From: RPRC01 sp034933285
GTDB lineage: Bacteria > Desulfobacterota > Desulfuromonadia > Geobacterales > Geobacteraceae
Assembly: GCA_034933285.1 (NCBI GenBank)
Contig: JAYFNT010000013.1
Location: 1-64,000 of the forward strand
Direction of reading: 5' to 3'
Length of the DNA: 64,000 nucleotides
Positions 1 through 7,015 of the stretch are shown piece after piece. How positions within the stretch are numbered: the first letter of the stretch is position 1; every line of letters starts with the position of its first letter. The translations under genes and the position numbers were made by a program. Under the pieces are notes generated by a model. The model saw only the letters and a program-made list of their open reading frames with translations. It had not been told where the DNA came from and made no database searches.

Positions 1-425
1 TGTTACTTGCAAGCAATGCCCGTGCCACAATGCCGTTATCATTAAAAACGCATATTTACAAAGTCATGTTCGCATTCAATCACATTAACCTGTAAGGGTT
101 TTCGACATTTCAACGTAATCGAATGTAAATTTATCCGTCAGTCAGTTATAAAAAAGCCGCCGACAATACCATCGCAGCAATGGGGTCGTTAGCCCGGATA
201 AAGCTGTCTGCGGGGTGCCTTCCCCAGTGTCTTTGTGAGCGGATTCCGGTGTTGGCCTATATCTGGCCTGAACTGAACACGATACCATTGACCAATATTA
301 TTCTGAGGAGTATTTATGAAATAAATTGACTTATATAGCGAAAATAAGGAAGCAGGAAATACTTATCCCTCATACGATGATAGAGGCCCAGTCTGTTTCG
401 TCCCGATTCATCGGTGGAGGTAAAA
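1..425. other. Intergenic or degenerate sequence at the window edge
   Basis: No convincing gene was found here on either strand. A GAGGAG ribosome-binding-like sequence precedes the triplets ATG AAA TAA near 316-324, so it leads only into a two-codon frame, which suggests decayed coding sequence. The decayed exonuclease gene begins immediately afterwards. I saw no riboswitch, tRNA or repeat here. A gene continuing from outside the window cannot be excluded for the first few bases. Confidence 0.4.
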
Positions 426-665
426 ATGAACTTGGGCAAAATAGTAGTGCTCGATCTGGAAACAACCGGACTGTCGCCTTTCAGGGGAGCAGAGTGTTGG
501 AGATCGGCGCGCTCTCCATCGAACGCTGAGAGATGGCTACGTTCGGCATCGATTCTCCAAGAAAAAGGGTGGAATGCCAGTCACATTCAATACCCTAGAA
601 TTTGACGGCATTCTGACTGCAACGGCGCCGGAAGTGTTTATCGAGAAGTGTCTTTACAACGGAAT
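426..665 (+). pseudogene. Decayed DnaQ-type 3'-5' exonuclease
   Basis: The first codons have a GGAGG ribosome-binding site (about 415-419) and encode the exonuclease I motif of the DnaQ/epsilon family (KIVVLDLETTGLSP), with the metal-binding Asp and Glu. Around position 482 the reading frame must shift by one base to continue with the expected next block (GSRVLEIGALSIER), and a TGA follows at 527-529. A third frame then resembles the family's next segment, ending near APEVFIEK. At least two lesions and no later exonuclease motifs make this a remnant rather than a working gene. Intact relatives remove mismatched 3' ends or trim nucleic acids. The family assignment of the first 35 residues is firm; the extent of the remnant is approximate. 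Confidence 0.55.
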
Positions 666-729
666 CGGCCCTGCCAAAGGATTTGGTTGAGGACTGATGT
701 TGCTGCGGCGGGTCTGAAATCCCCCCCGG

Positions 730-750
730 CCCCCCTTTCATAAAGGGGGG
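730..750. repeat. C6T3/A3G6 inverted repeat, copy 1
   Basis: Nine bases (CCCCCCTTT), a three-base gap and the exact reverse complement (AAAGGGGGG) form a perfect small hairpin. It is the first of three copies of one core within 160 bp and lies just downstream of the decayed exonuclease gene. Confidence 0.7.
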
Positions 751-825
751 AGAATTTATTCGTTTTTGTAGCTTGCGATGATGCAGAAATTCTCTTATCA
801 AGGATGTATTCGTTGGAATTGATGG

Positions 826-850
826 AAGTCCCCCTTTAGAAAGGGGAGGG
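826..850. repeat. C5T3/A3G4 inverted repeat, copy 2
   Basis: AAGTCCCCCTTT is followed after two bases by AAAGGGGAGGGGC. The left half is identical to that of copy 3, while the right half has diverged, so this is an imperfect copy of the same element. Confidence 0.6.
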
Positions 851-860
851 GCAATATCAA

Positions 861-887
861 AAGTCCCCCTTTAAGAAAGGGGGACTT
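861..887. repeat. C5T3/A3G5 inverted repeat, copy 3
   Basis: Two perfect 12-base arms (AAGTCCCCCTTT and AAAGGGGGACTT) surround a three-base loop. This is the most regular of the three copies. Such short palindromes are often dispersed in multiple copies; I cannot count others outside the window. Confidence 0.75.
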
Positions 888-1149
888 ATGGCAAAGACGA
901 AAGTGGTCAATGCCTTCGACGGGAACGGGAGGCAGCGATCGTGGCAGCAGAGGCTTGATTCGCGGGAAAAATCAGATAGAATTCGCACATGGCCCGTATA
1001 GCATGCATCACAGCCGTCGCTGTTCCCCATCACGTTAACCAGAGGGTAAACCTGAGAACGCCGCCGCACCGACAGCTGCCGATGGCCTGCGTCCTGGATC
1101 GGCGGGTTTCCCCGAAACTCACCCAACCGAACATAACGGAGGAAAAAAC

Positions 1150-1680
1150 ATGAATAAAACCACACTCTGCCTCGCATTCATTTCCTCGATCCTTCTTTTC
1201 TCAAATGCTCCGGTACATGCAGACGAGAAGAAAATAATTTTCAATACCGAGAGCATAAAGTACGAAACAGGCACCGGCTCGGAGAGGTGTCGTGCCCAGT
1301 GTGAAAGAAAATCAGGCCCTGATGCGAAGTCTTTACTTTCCGAGGGTTGGAAAATAGTAAGCTCCTCTGCAAAAGAAATAATTGGAGAACATTATTCGTA
1401 CACCCCCTGCAATACCTGTTTACCTCACGGATGCATCTGCATCGGCAAGGAGTACGTTCTGCGGAAAGATGAACCGGCCCAGGTAATTGAAACCAGGAGC
1501 AACGTAATTGATTCAACCGGCAATAACAACAAGACCGTGCTTCAGCCCCTCAATGATGAAACCGTGAAGAATGAACTTGACCTGCTCAAAAAGGAAATTG
1601 ATATGCTGAAACAAGAAAATGGATTATTGAAGAAGGAAATTGAAACCCTCAGATATCAATTAGGTTCAAAACAGAAATAA
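1150..1680 (+). CDS. Secreted cysteine-containing protein with C-terminal coiled coil
   Basis: The function is not recognised. The protein has 176 residues and starts at an ATG with a GGAGG site seven bases upstream. Residues 1-24 look like a Sec signal peptide ending at VHADE. The middle carries two cysteine groups, CRAQC near residue 50 and CNTC...CIC near residues 86-96, which could bind metal or form disulfides. Residues from about 135 to the end repeat a leucine/lysine/glutamate heptad pattern (LLKKEIDMLKQENGLLKKEI), a strong coiled-coil signature, so the mature protein probably oligomerises. The next gene starts 32 bp downstream in the same direction and is also secreted, so the two may share a transcript. 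Confidence 0.75.
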   Translation: MNKTTLCLAFISSILLFSNAPVHADEKKIIFNTESIKYETGTGSERCRAQCERKSGPDAKSLLSEGWKIVSSSAKEIIGEHYSYTPCNTCLPHGCICIGKEYVLRKDEPAQVIETRSNVIDSTGNNNKTVLQPLNDETVKNELDLLKKEIDMLKQENGLLKKEIETLRYQLGSKQK

Positions 1681-1712
1681 ATAAGCAAAAATGGGGTAAA
1701 CAAGGGATATCA

Positions 1713-2228
1713 ATGATTAAAGTCATTAATATTCTATTGATCATGGCATTGTCAGTGCCTGAAATAGCCTTTGGCGATGAACTCAACGGGTATTTGTGGG
1801 AACGAATGGATGAATCTTACAAATATCTGCTTGTGGTCGGATATGTAAATGGATTCTGGCATGGAACGGTTTATGGCGCTGATTTCGGAGTGAACACAAC
1901 ATCCAAATATCTTAAAGATTTGAGCGCCACTTCAGTGTATGGGGTAAGAAAATTCAAGGAATATTCGATGTGCGGAACAAGCATTGATAAAAACAGGGAA
2001 AAATTTCTAAAGGCTGCAGCCAAATACGCAAAGAATTCCTTGAACAAACCTATCGAATACTATGTTGCAGATGTTGATTCCTTTTACAAACAATACCCAC
2101 TGTGCAAAGGAAAAGACATAATGGAAATGCTGACGGATATCAGTCTGGCATGGCTCAGGATCCGTACCTATAAGGATATTGGCGAGGAATGTTCAAAAAA
2201 GAATAATAATCCGTCAATTTCTCCGTAG
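1713..2228 (+). CDS. Small secreted protein of unknown function
   Basis: This 171-residue protein has an N-terminal signal peptide of about 21 residues (MIKVINILLIMALSVPEIAFG). The ribosome-binding site is weak (AAGGGATATCA before the ATG). The mature part has three cysteines, at residues 89, 131 and 164, in a layout loosely like Rap1a-type periplasmic proteins: an aromatic GYVNGFWHG segment, then a conserved-looking YVADVDSFYKQYP helix. That resemblance is weak and I assign no function. It lies 32 bp after another secreted-protein gene and is followed by a GC-rich hairpin. Confidence 0.7.
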   Translation: MIKVINILLIMALSVPEIAFGDELNGYLWERMDESYKYLLVVGYVNGFWHGTVYGADFGVNTTSKYLKDLSATSVYGVRKFKEYSMCGTSIDKNREKFLKAAAKYAKNSLNKPIEYYVADVDSFYKQYPLCKGKDIMEMLTDISLAWLRIRTYKDIGEECSKKNNNPSISP

Positions 2229-2249
2229 GGGCGGGTTTCCGGCCCGCCC
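2229..2249. terminator. GC hairpin after the secreted-protein pair
   Basis: GGGCGGG, a seven-base loop and CCCGCCC form a perfect stem starting at the stop codon of the secreted protein gene. It has no run of T after it, so it is at best a weak or Rho-assisted terminator. Confidence 0.35.
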
Positions 2250-2458
2250 TCCTCGGGATGCCTGGTAAAATTTTCCTACTTAGTTTCCATCCGGAAAGGG
2301 TGCTTTTCCGCCCTGGCTGTGTCAATCAGCGGGCTTGCTTGTGCGACATACCTGAGTATGCCTCCGCGCAACCCCTTGATTTCCTTGCCAGGACGAAAAA
2401 TCCCCTCTTTCCGATCTGAAAACTGCATAAGCGTCAATCCGGACTTTCCGGATGGACA

Positions 2459-3376
2459 CTACTTAGGGGCCGTTTTCTGCAGGTATTTTTCCCGGATATT
2501 TGATGGAATGAGGAAATCCCCCTGGCTTCTGGCCGGGAGGGCGTTTTTCAATTCAGTCGCAATAATGTCTGGGTTGTCAGACTTGAGCGCAAGTTCCCTG
2601 GCTTTCCGGTCGAAGATTACAAGATATTCCTTCATCAGATTTATGTCCTTCTTTCTAGAGATCGGACCGTGGCCGGGAATAATAGTATCGACATCAAGCG
2701 ATAGAATGAAGTCCAGGGTTTTGATCCATCCGGCCAGGTCTCCCTCGCCCATGTAGGGATGAAAATCGGAAAAGAGGATGTCCCCGGTAAAAAGTAACTT
2801 CCTGTCAGGCAGGTACACCAGCAAACTCCCTTCCGTATGGGAGGGGCCTACGTGTATCAGGTCTATCTTTTCGCCACCCATAGAGACGGACATGCGATCG
2901 GTGAAGGTCAGATCAGGAAGTTTGATTTCCGTCCCACGCACGTCTTCTTCCGAGAGTCCGAATGCGGACATGTTCTTCAGGACGGGTTCGCCCTTCAATT
3001 CCAGGTTTTTCCGGTCGGCTGCCTGGGAGATTACAATTCCACCTGCCTTTGCCAGTTCACTGTTGCCGAATGCATGGTCGAGGTGATAGTGGGTATCAAC
3101 AACATACCTGACAGGTTTGTCGGAGACTTTCCTGATATCGGCCAGGAATCTCCTTGCTTCTTTGGCGGTGAGCAGGGTATCGACAACCAGGATTCCGTCT
3201 TTTCCGATGACAATACCGGCATTGGCGCCGAAGCTGTTGCCGGGGCCGGCGTTCCTGATATCGACATACGAGTAGACGTTGTCCATTATCTTCGTCAATC
3301 CCTGATGTTGCGCAAAAGATTTGCTTCCCGCAACCATAACAAGAAAAGCTGTACAGATACTGATGAAACTTTTCAT
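2459..3376 (-). CDS. Secreted metallo-beta-lactamase-fold hydrolase
   Basis: This 305-residue protein of the MBL superfamily has the zinc-ligand motif THYHLDH (HxHxDH) near residue 100, a later HVGPSHTEGS histidine, the GDILFSD aspartate and the PGHG motif near residue 240. Residues 1-22 form a signal peptide ending at SFAQ, so the enzyme should be exported. Family members of this subclass hydrolyse esters, lactones or beta-lactams; the substrate here cannot be read from sequence. The ATG at 3376 is preferred to an in-frame one at 3388 because GGAGG lies five to ten bases upstream of it. The gene is transcribed away from the rhomboid-like gene. Confidence 0.85.
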   Translation of the reverse strand: MKSFISICTAFLVMVAGSKSFAQHQGLTKIMDNVYSYVDIRNAGPGNSFGANAGIVIGKDGILVVDTLLTAKEARRFLADIRKVSDKPVRYVVDTHYHLDHAFGNSELAKAGGIVISQAADRKNLELKGEPVLKNMSAFGLSEEDVRGTEIKLPDLTFTDRMSVSMGGEKIDLIHVGPSHTEGSLLVYLPDRKLLFTGDILFSDFHPYMGEGDLAGWIKTLDFILSLDVDTIIPGHGPISRKKDINLMKEYLVIFDRKARELALKSDNPDIIATELKNALPARSQGDFLIPSNIREKYLQKTAPK

Positions 3377-3687
3377 GGTTTCCTCCATTCAGTGGTGTTC
3401 TTTGAAAACAAGTGGTTCAGCCGTATACCGGGAAACTTGTTCCTCGAAATTGTGTCTGGCGCCCTGTTATGTATAGCAAATTAATAACTGTTTAGAAAGA
3501 CAAATGTCCCGTTGGAGAGTATTTGCCCTTTTTCCGAAAAAGATCAGCTGAAAAAACGGGTTGCAGCGGGAAGATCAATAATGATATAGATAGAAACACG
3601 CCACGGGACGTCCCGTGGTTTTTTTATGACGGATCTCGACAATTCTGGGCTCAACTGGCTGGAGAGAAGGGAAGCGGGGCAGAAAGC
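3377..3687. other. Divergent intergenic region with an orphan terminator
   Basis: This is the region between the MBL-fold gene (leftward) and the rhomboid-like gene (rightward). It should hold promoters for both, but I see no strong pair of -35 and -10 boxes. Its one clear element is a rightward intrinsic terminator at 3601-3625, entered separately. The upstream extension of the rhomboid reading frame, back to 3523, would run through that hairpin and is not expected to be translated. Confidence 0.5.
3601..3625 (+). terminator. Intrinsic terminator with no upstream gene
   Basis: A perfect 18-base palindrome (CCACGGGACGTCCCGTGG) is followed by seven T, the classic form of a rightward Rho-independent terminator. 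No rightward gene lies upstream for at least 1.3 kb, since the MBL gene runs leftward. The terminated transcript would therefore be a short RNA or the leader of the rhomboid-like gene, whose ATG is 63 bp further on. Confidence 0.75.
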
Positions 3688-4476
3688 ATGAGGATCATTG
3701 ACAGGTTGGAGAAAAAACTCGGACGATATGCCCTGAAGAACGTCACTTTATATCTCATTGCCGGGCAGTCGCTGGTGTACGTACTCTTTCAAATGGGCAG
3801 GCTCGACCCCGGGCAAATCTTTTTTTCAGCCGGAAGTCTGCTTCAGGGTGAATGGTGGCGACTCTTTACCTTTCCGTTTGACCCGCCGATGCAGAACCTG
3901 CTGTTTGCCTTTTTCGCCTGGTACCTGTTCTATCTCATGGGTTCGGCCCTGGAGGAACACTGGGGCTCCTTCCGCTATAATCTTTTTCTTCTCGCAGGTT
4001 ACCTGCTGACCGTGGCCGTTTCTTTCCTGGCGCCCGCGTATCCCATGAGTAATGCGTTTATCGGCGGATCCGTGTTTCTTGCTTTCGCCTTCCTGTTCCC
4101 CGACTTCCAACTTCTCCTGTTTTTTGTCCTGCCGGTCAGGATCAAGTGGCTCGCCCTGATTACCTGGCTCGGATACGGGTATATGCTGCTGGTCGGGGGA
4201 TGGCCGAGCCGTCTGATGGTGCTGGCTTCGATTGGCAACTTCCTGTTTTTCTTTGCACGTGATATTTGGGTGAACCTGAAATATGGCCGACGGCAGGTGG
4301 CAAAAAAGGTTTTGTCGGCTTCCAGGACCAATGAACAGCCTTTTCATCGCTGCACGGTCTGCGGCATCACAGACAAGACCCACCCCGATATGGATTTTCG
4401 ATACTGCCCCCAGTGCGAGGGCCAATACGGCTATTGCCGGGACCATATATTCAATCACGAGCATGTGAAGAAATGA
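3688..4476 (+). CDS. Rhomboid-like membrane protein with C-terminal zinc-binding tail
   Basis: This 262-residue membrane protein of the rhomboid fold has a WWRLFTFPF segment near residue 54, matching the L1 WR motif, and six or so hydrophobic segments between residues 20 and 195. The position that in active rhomboid proteases reads GxSG reads NAFIGGSVFLAFAF, and no matching histidine is visible in the last helix (LGYGYMLLVGG). It is therefore probably a non-proteolytic relative. The last 55 residues are soluble and carry CTVCG...YCPQCEG...CRDHIFNHEH, a likely zinc-binding module. The ATG at 3688 is chosen because the family fold starts soon after it and the longer frame would cross a terminator. 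Confidence 0.7.
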   Translation: MRIIDRLEKKLGRYALKNVTLYLIAGQSLVYVLFQMGRLDPGQIFFSAGSLLQGEWWRLFTFPFDPPMQNLLFAFFAWYLFYLMGSALEEHWGSFRYNLFLLAGYLLTVAVSFLAPAYPMSNAFIGGSVFLAFAFLFPDFQLLLFFVLPVRIKWLALITWLGYGYMLLVGGWPSRLMVLASIGNFLFFFARDIWVNLKYGRRQVAKKVLSASRTNEQPFHRCTVCGITDKTHPDMDFRYCPQCEGQYGYCRDHIFNHEHVKK

Positions 4477-4651
4477 AAGCTTTTCTGCAGATTCTATGAA
4501 CGGCAGGAATGGATGTGCTTTCCACCTCAAATGTACTCAAGAGTTGCCGATATGTATCATGGGAAGTCGATTTCATGGCAGCTCCGTACAGATGGTGGAT
4601 TGGCACATCCTGAAGCATCAATTTATTTGAAGAAAGAATATTGGAGGCAGA

Positions 4652-4924
4652 ATGTTCGATGAAACACAGTCATATCATTTGCCGCTCTCACTCGAGAGGA
4701 GCAACATACCGCGAATCGCGGTGATCATGCCCGGGTTCGATTCAGTTACCATGGGTAATGACGAGTATCTCCTCCTTACTCCTCAGGAGAATGAAACAGG
4801 TGATATGCGTGAGTATTTTCAGCTTCCCAACGACCCGAGAACCGTTCGTGAACTTTTGGATGTAATCGGACCGGAAACGGTGGGGGAGTGGGTTCCCTTC
4901 TGCAGTTGGTTGCTGCAAGGTTAA
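4652..4924 (+). CDS. Hypothetical 90-residue protein
   Basis: The function is not recognised. The ATG has a well-placed GGAGG site (about 4641-4645). The protein is acidic, has no signal peptide or membrane segment, and contains no cysteine or histidine arrangement that suggests a family beyond one cysteine near the end (VPFCSWLLQG). It stands alone between the rhomboid-like gene and the lipoprotein gene. A real but lineage-restricted gene seems more likely than chance, on the strength of the ribosome-binding site and codon pattern. Confidence 0.55.
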   Translation: MFDETQSYHLPLSLERSNIPRIAVIMPGFDSVTMGNDEYLLLTPQENETGDMREYFQLPNDPRTVRELLDVIGPETVGEWVPFCSWLLQG

Positions 4925-5184
4925 TAATCGCTATGCTGATACACAGTGTGTTTTCATGCGTTGACTTTGCCGGTCGCGATTGTTAGTATGAAAAATTGTT
5001 TTTTCCCATACGGGTGTGTGTCTTGAGGAAATGCATTTAATGCACATGAACAAGAGAATTTGCTTCAGCATAACCGGATATTAACCCTGCAGATCGTATG
5101 TCTTCCCGCTCTTGAAATCTCCGAGAAGATCATAGTTCCGCTGAAAATGGAAACCGCCTTCAAGAAGGACTTGAACAGCACTCA

Positions 5185-6003
5185 ATGACAAAAATATTGT
5201 TTTCGATATGTTACTGTTGCTTCGCCGCATTGTTTTTTGCCGGTTGTGTGGGACAGGGCGCATATGAAAAAAAGATTCAGGAAGCGTCGACTCTCACAAG
5301 GGAAGCGAATCTTTTGAAGCGGGAAAAGACCGAAATTTCCCGGGAAAACGATGCGCTCAGGATGGAACTGGACGCGACTGGACGCAAGGTTTCCCAACTC
5401 GAGCTTTCAAAGAAAAAGCTTGAGGAAACGCTTTCCAGCGGCACGGATCGGAATAGCCAGCGGCTGATCGAACTGGAAAAGGAAAACAACAGGCTGAAGG
5501 CAGGACTTGACAGAGTGCTTCAGGGGCGTGAAGAAGATGCCCGGGGAGCGAGCAGACTCTATGAGAACCTCATAGAGAGAATGAAGGACGACATCGCCCG
5601 CGGATTCGTAAAATTGGCGGAACTAAGGGGCAGGGTCACGATAACTGTTGAAGGTACGGTGCTGTTTGAGAAAGGAAAGGATGCCCTGAAACCCTCGGGC
5701 ACGGTTTTGCTGAAAAAGATTGCCGGAATTCATAAAGAACTGGGCATCAGGGAAATTCAGATTACTTCGTCATTCATCACGAATCATGCATCCCACGAAT
5801 CCAGGAACTTCAGTGGAGGGGCATGGTTACTAAACTCGGGCCGTGCCGCTGCAGTGGCACGGCTTCTCGGTGAAAACGGTTTCAACCCATCAGATATCGT
5901 GACCACTGTCAGTGGCAGGGTGGAGTTTCTTGGGGCTGGCAACCCTGATGCCATGAAGGAAACCTTACGACCGATCGAGATTGTTGCCATTGTCAAGGAA
6001 TGA
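5185..6003 (+). CDS. Lipoprotein with coiled coil and OmpA-like C-terminal region
   Basis: This 272-residue protein has a lipoprotein signal (lipobox FFAGC, cysteine 21), a coiled coil over about residues 28-115 and a C-terminal region resembling OmpA/MotB-type peptidoglycan-binding domains (FEKGKDALKPSG near 158, LNSGRAAAVARLL near 215). The usual aspartate of the family's peptidoglycan-binding site (in GHTD-like motifs) is absent, while the later arginine of the RA motif is present, so binding may be altered. It should be anchored in the outer membrane. The ATG has no ribosome-binding site at normal spacing and overlaps the stop of an upstream frame as ATGA. The Smr-domain gene follows after 9 bp. 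Confidence 0.75.
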   Translation: MTKILFSICYCCFAALFFAGCVGQGAYEKKIQEASTLTREANLLKREKTEISRENDALRMELDATGRKVSQLELSKKKLEETLSSGTDRNSQRLIELEKENNRLKAGLDRVLQGREEDARGASRLYENLIERMKDDIARGFVKLAELRGRVTITVEGTVLFEKGKDALKPSGTVLLKKIAGIHKELGIREIQITSSFITNHASHESRNFSGGAWLLNSGRAAAVARLLGENGFNPSDIVTTVSGRVEFLGAGNPDAMKETLRPIEIVAIVKE

Positions 6004-6012
6004 GGTGCATGA

Positions 6013-6687
6013 ATGGCGAAGAAAAAACAAAAATGCGCCGAAAAGCACAAGGAGTTCATCAACACACCGTTCCGCGGCCTTAAAGCAATTGTCGCCGATA
6101 CCGAACTGGCTCCCGCGAAAGAGGAAACCGTCGGAAAAACGCCTGAACCTGTCCGGGAGGAAGTTGATGAAAGGGAGCTCTTCCTGCGTGCGGTCCAGGG
6201 GGCTGAGAAGCTCAAAGCTACTTCTTCGGGGCACGGATCAGCCGGTAAGCCTGTCGCGGAACCGCGTATCAAAGAGGAGGATCGGCAACTGTTCATCTCA
6301 TCTCTCAAGGGAATGGATTCAACGTTCCAGGATGAATATCCCGAAGATGAGTCTTTAAGACCACTGGCCGTCAACCGGATGAGGCAGTTGAAGAACGGCG
6401 CAATCAGGATCGACCTGGAACTCGATCTTCACGGGCTGACCAGGGATGAAGCGCTTGCAAGCCTTTCGCGATTCGTAACCGGAGCCTATAACCGTGGGCA
6501 GAAAGCCATCCTGGTCATTACCGGGAAGGGAAACAATTCGCCGGGAGAGCCGGTGCTCCAGTCTGCCGTTGCATCGTGGCTGCGCGAGTCAGGAAAGAAA
6601 ATGGTGGCTGAATTCGCTCCGGCGCCCCGGCAGATGGGCGGGAGCGGAGCATTCGTGGTTTTTCTCAAGGATAACAAAGACAAGTAA
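6013..6687 (+). CDS. Smr-domain protein
   Basis: This 224-residue protein has a C-terminal Smr domain (about residues 130-222), shown by the LDLHGLTRDEA motif near 137 and the ITGKGNNS motif near 165. Smr domains are nicking endonuclease or RNA-cleaving modules found alone or at the end of MutS2; here the domain is stand-alone. The first 120 residues are charged and of low complexity, with no recognised domain. The start has a GAGGTG ribosome-binding site. The gene follows the lipoprotein gene by 9 bp, so the two are probably cotranscribed, although no functional link is obvious. Confidence 0.85.
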   Translation: MAKKKQKCAEKHKEFINTPFRGLKAIVADTELAPAKEETVGKTPEPVREEVDERELFLRAVQGAEKLKATSSGHGSAGKPVAEPRIKEEDRQLFISSLKGMDSTFQDEYPEDESLRPLAVNRMRQLKNGAIRIDLELDLHGLTRDEALASLSRFVTGAYNRGQKAILVITGKGNNSPGEPVLQSAVASWLRESGKKMVAEFAPAPRQMGGSGAFVVFLKDNKDK

Positions 6688-6763
6688 TTTCCATTCGCAA
6701 GGATGGAAATCAATACAGATCACCGGCCGTCCTGTGACGGCAGCTGAATTGGAGGATTAGGGA

Positions 6764-6868
6764 ATGAGTCATCGTATCAATTGCCTTTCGGGAAATGTAC
6801 TCCTGGCAATTTTTCTTATCATATGGGCTGTTGTTCTGATGTGCGCCGGAAGCGTCAATGCCGGCTGA
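6764..6868 (+). CDS. 34-residue single-span membrane peptide
   Basis: This short frame has an ideal GGAGG site eight bases before its ATG, in an otherwise gene-free gap. The peptide starts with a short polar head (MSHRINCLSGN), followed by one hydrophobic helix of about 18 residues (VLLAIFLIIWAVVLMCAG), and ends at a TGA. It could be a membrane microprotein or an exported leader peptide, since it ends SVNAG. No family is recognised. It follows the Smr gene by 76 bp in the same direction. Support comes from the ribosome-binding site and hydrophobic pattern only. Confidence 0.5.
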   Translation: MSHRINCLSGNVLLAIFLIIWAVVLMCAGSVNAG

Positions 6869-7015
6869 AAGGTAGCCTTTCGGGGAGGAAAATCAGGCGG
6901 TCTTTCCGGGAACAGCACGGAGATGAGTCCGGAATTCATGCCAATCCCATGGGTTCCGGCCTGAATACTTTGCAGCCTGTTTTCCATCGGGATGGTTGGC
7001 GGGAACCTGACGGCC

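Larger units (their letters stand above)
666..1149. other. Gene-free stretch carrying three hairpins
   Basis: This stretch of about 480 bases has no supported gene. Its first part carries three inverted repeats built on the same C5T3/A3G5 core, entered separately. From about 890 to 1140 I see nothing recognisable apart from the GGAGG ribosome-binding site of the next gene at about 1139-1143. Confidence 0.5.

Noticed and set aside
253..269. TTGGCCTATATCTGGCC as a sigma-54 promoter near the left edge
   Set aside because: The GG-N10-GC spacing fits, but the inner bases do not, and the only gene after it is decayed.
4925..5184. Possible short genes before the lipoprotein, for example a 17-codon ATG frame starting at 5031
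   Set aside because: The ribosome-binding sequence is too close or too far from each ATG, the frames are short, and no family resemblance is visible.
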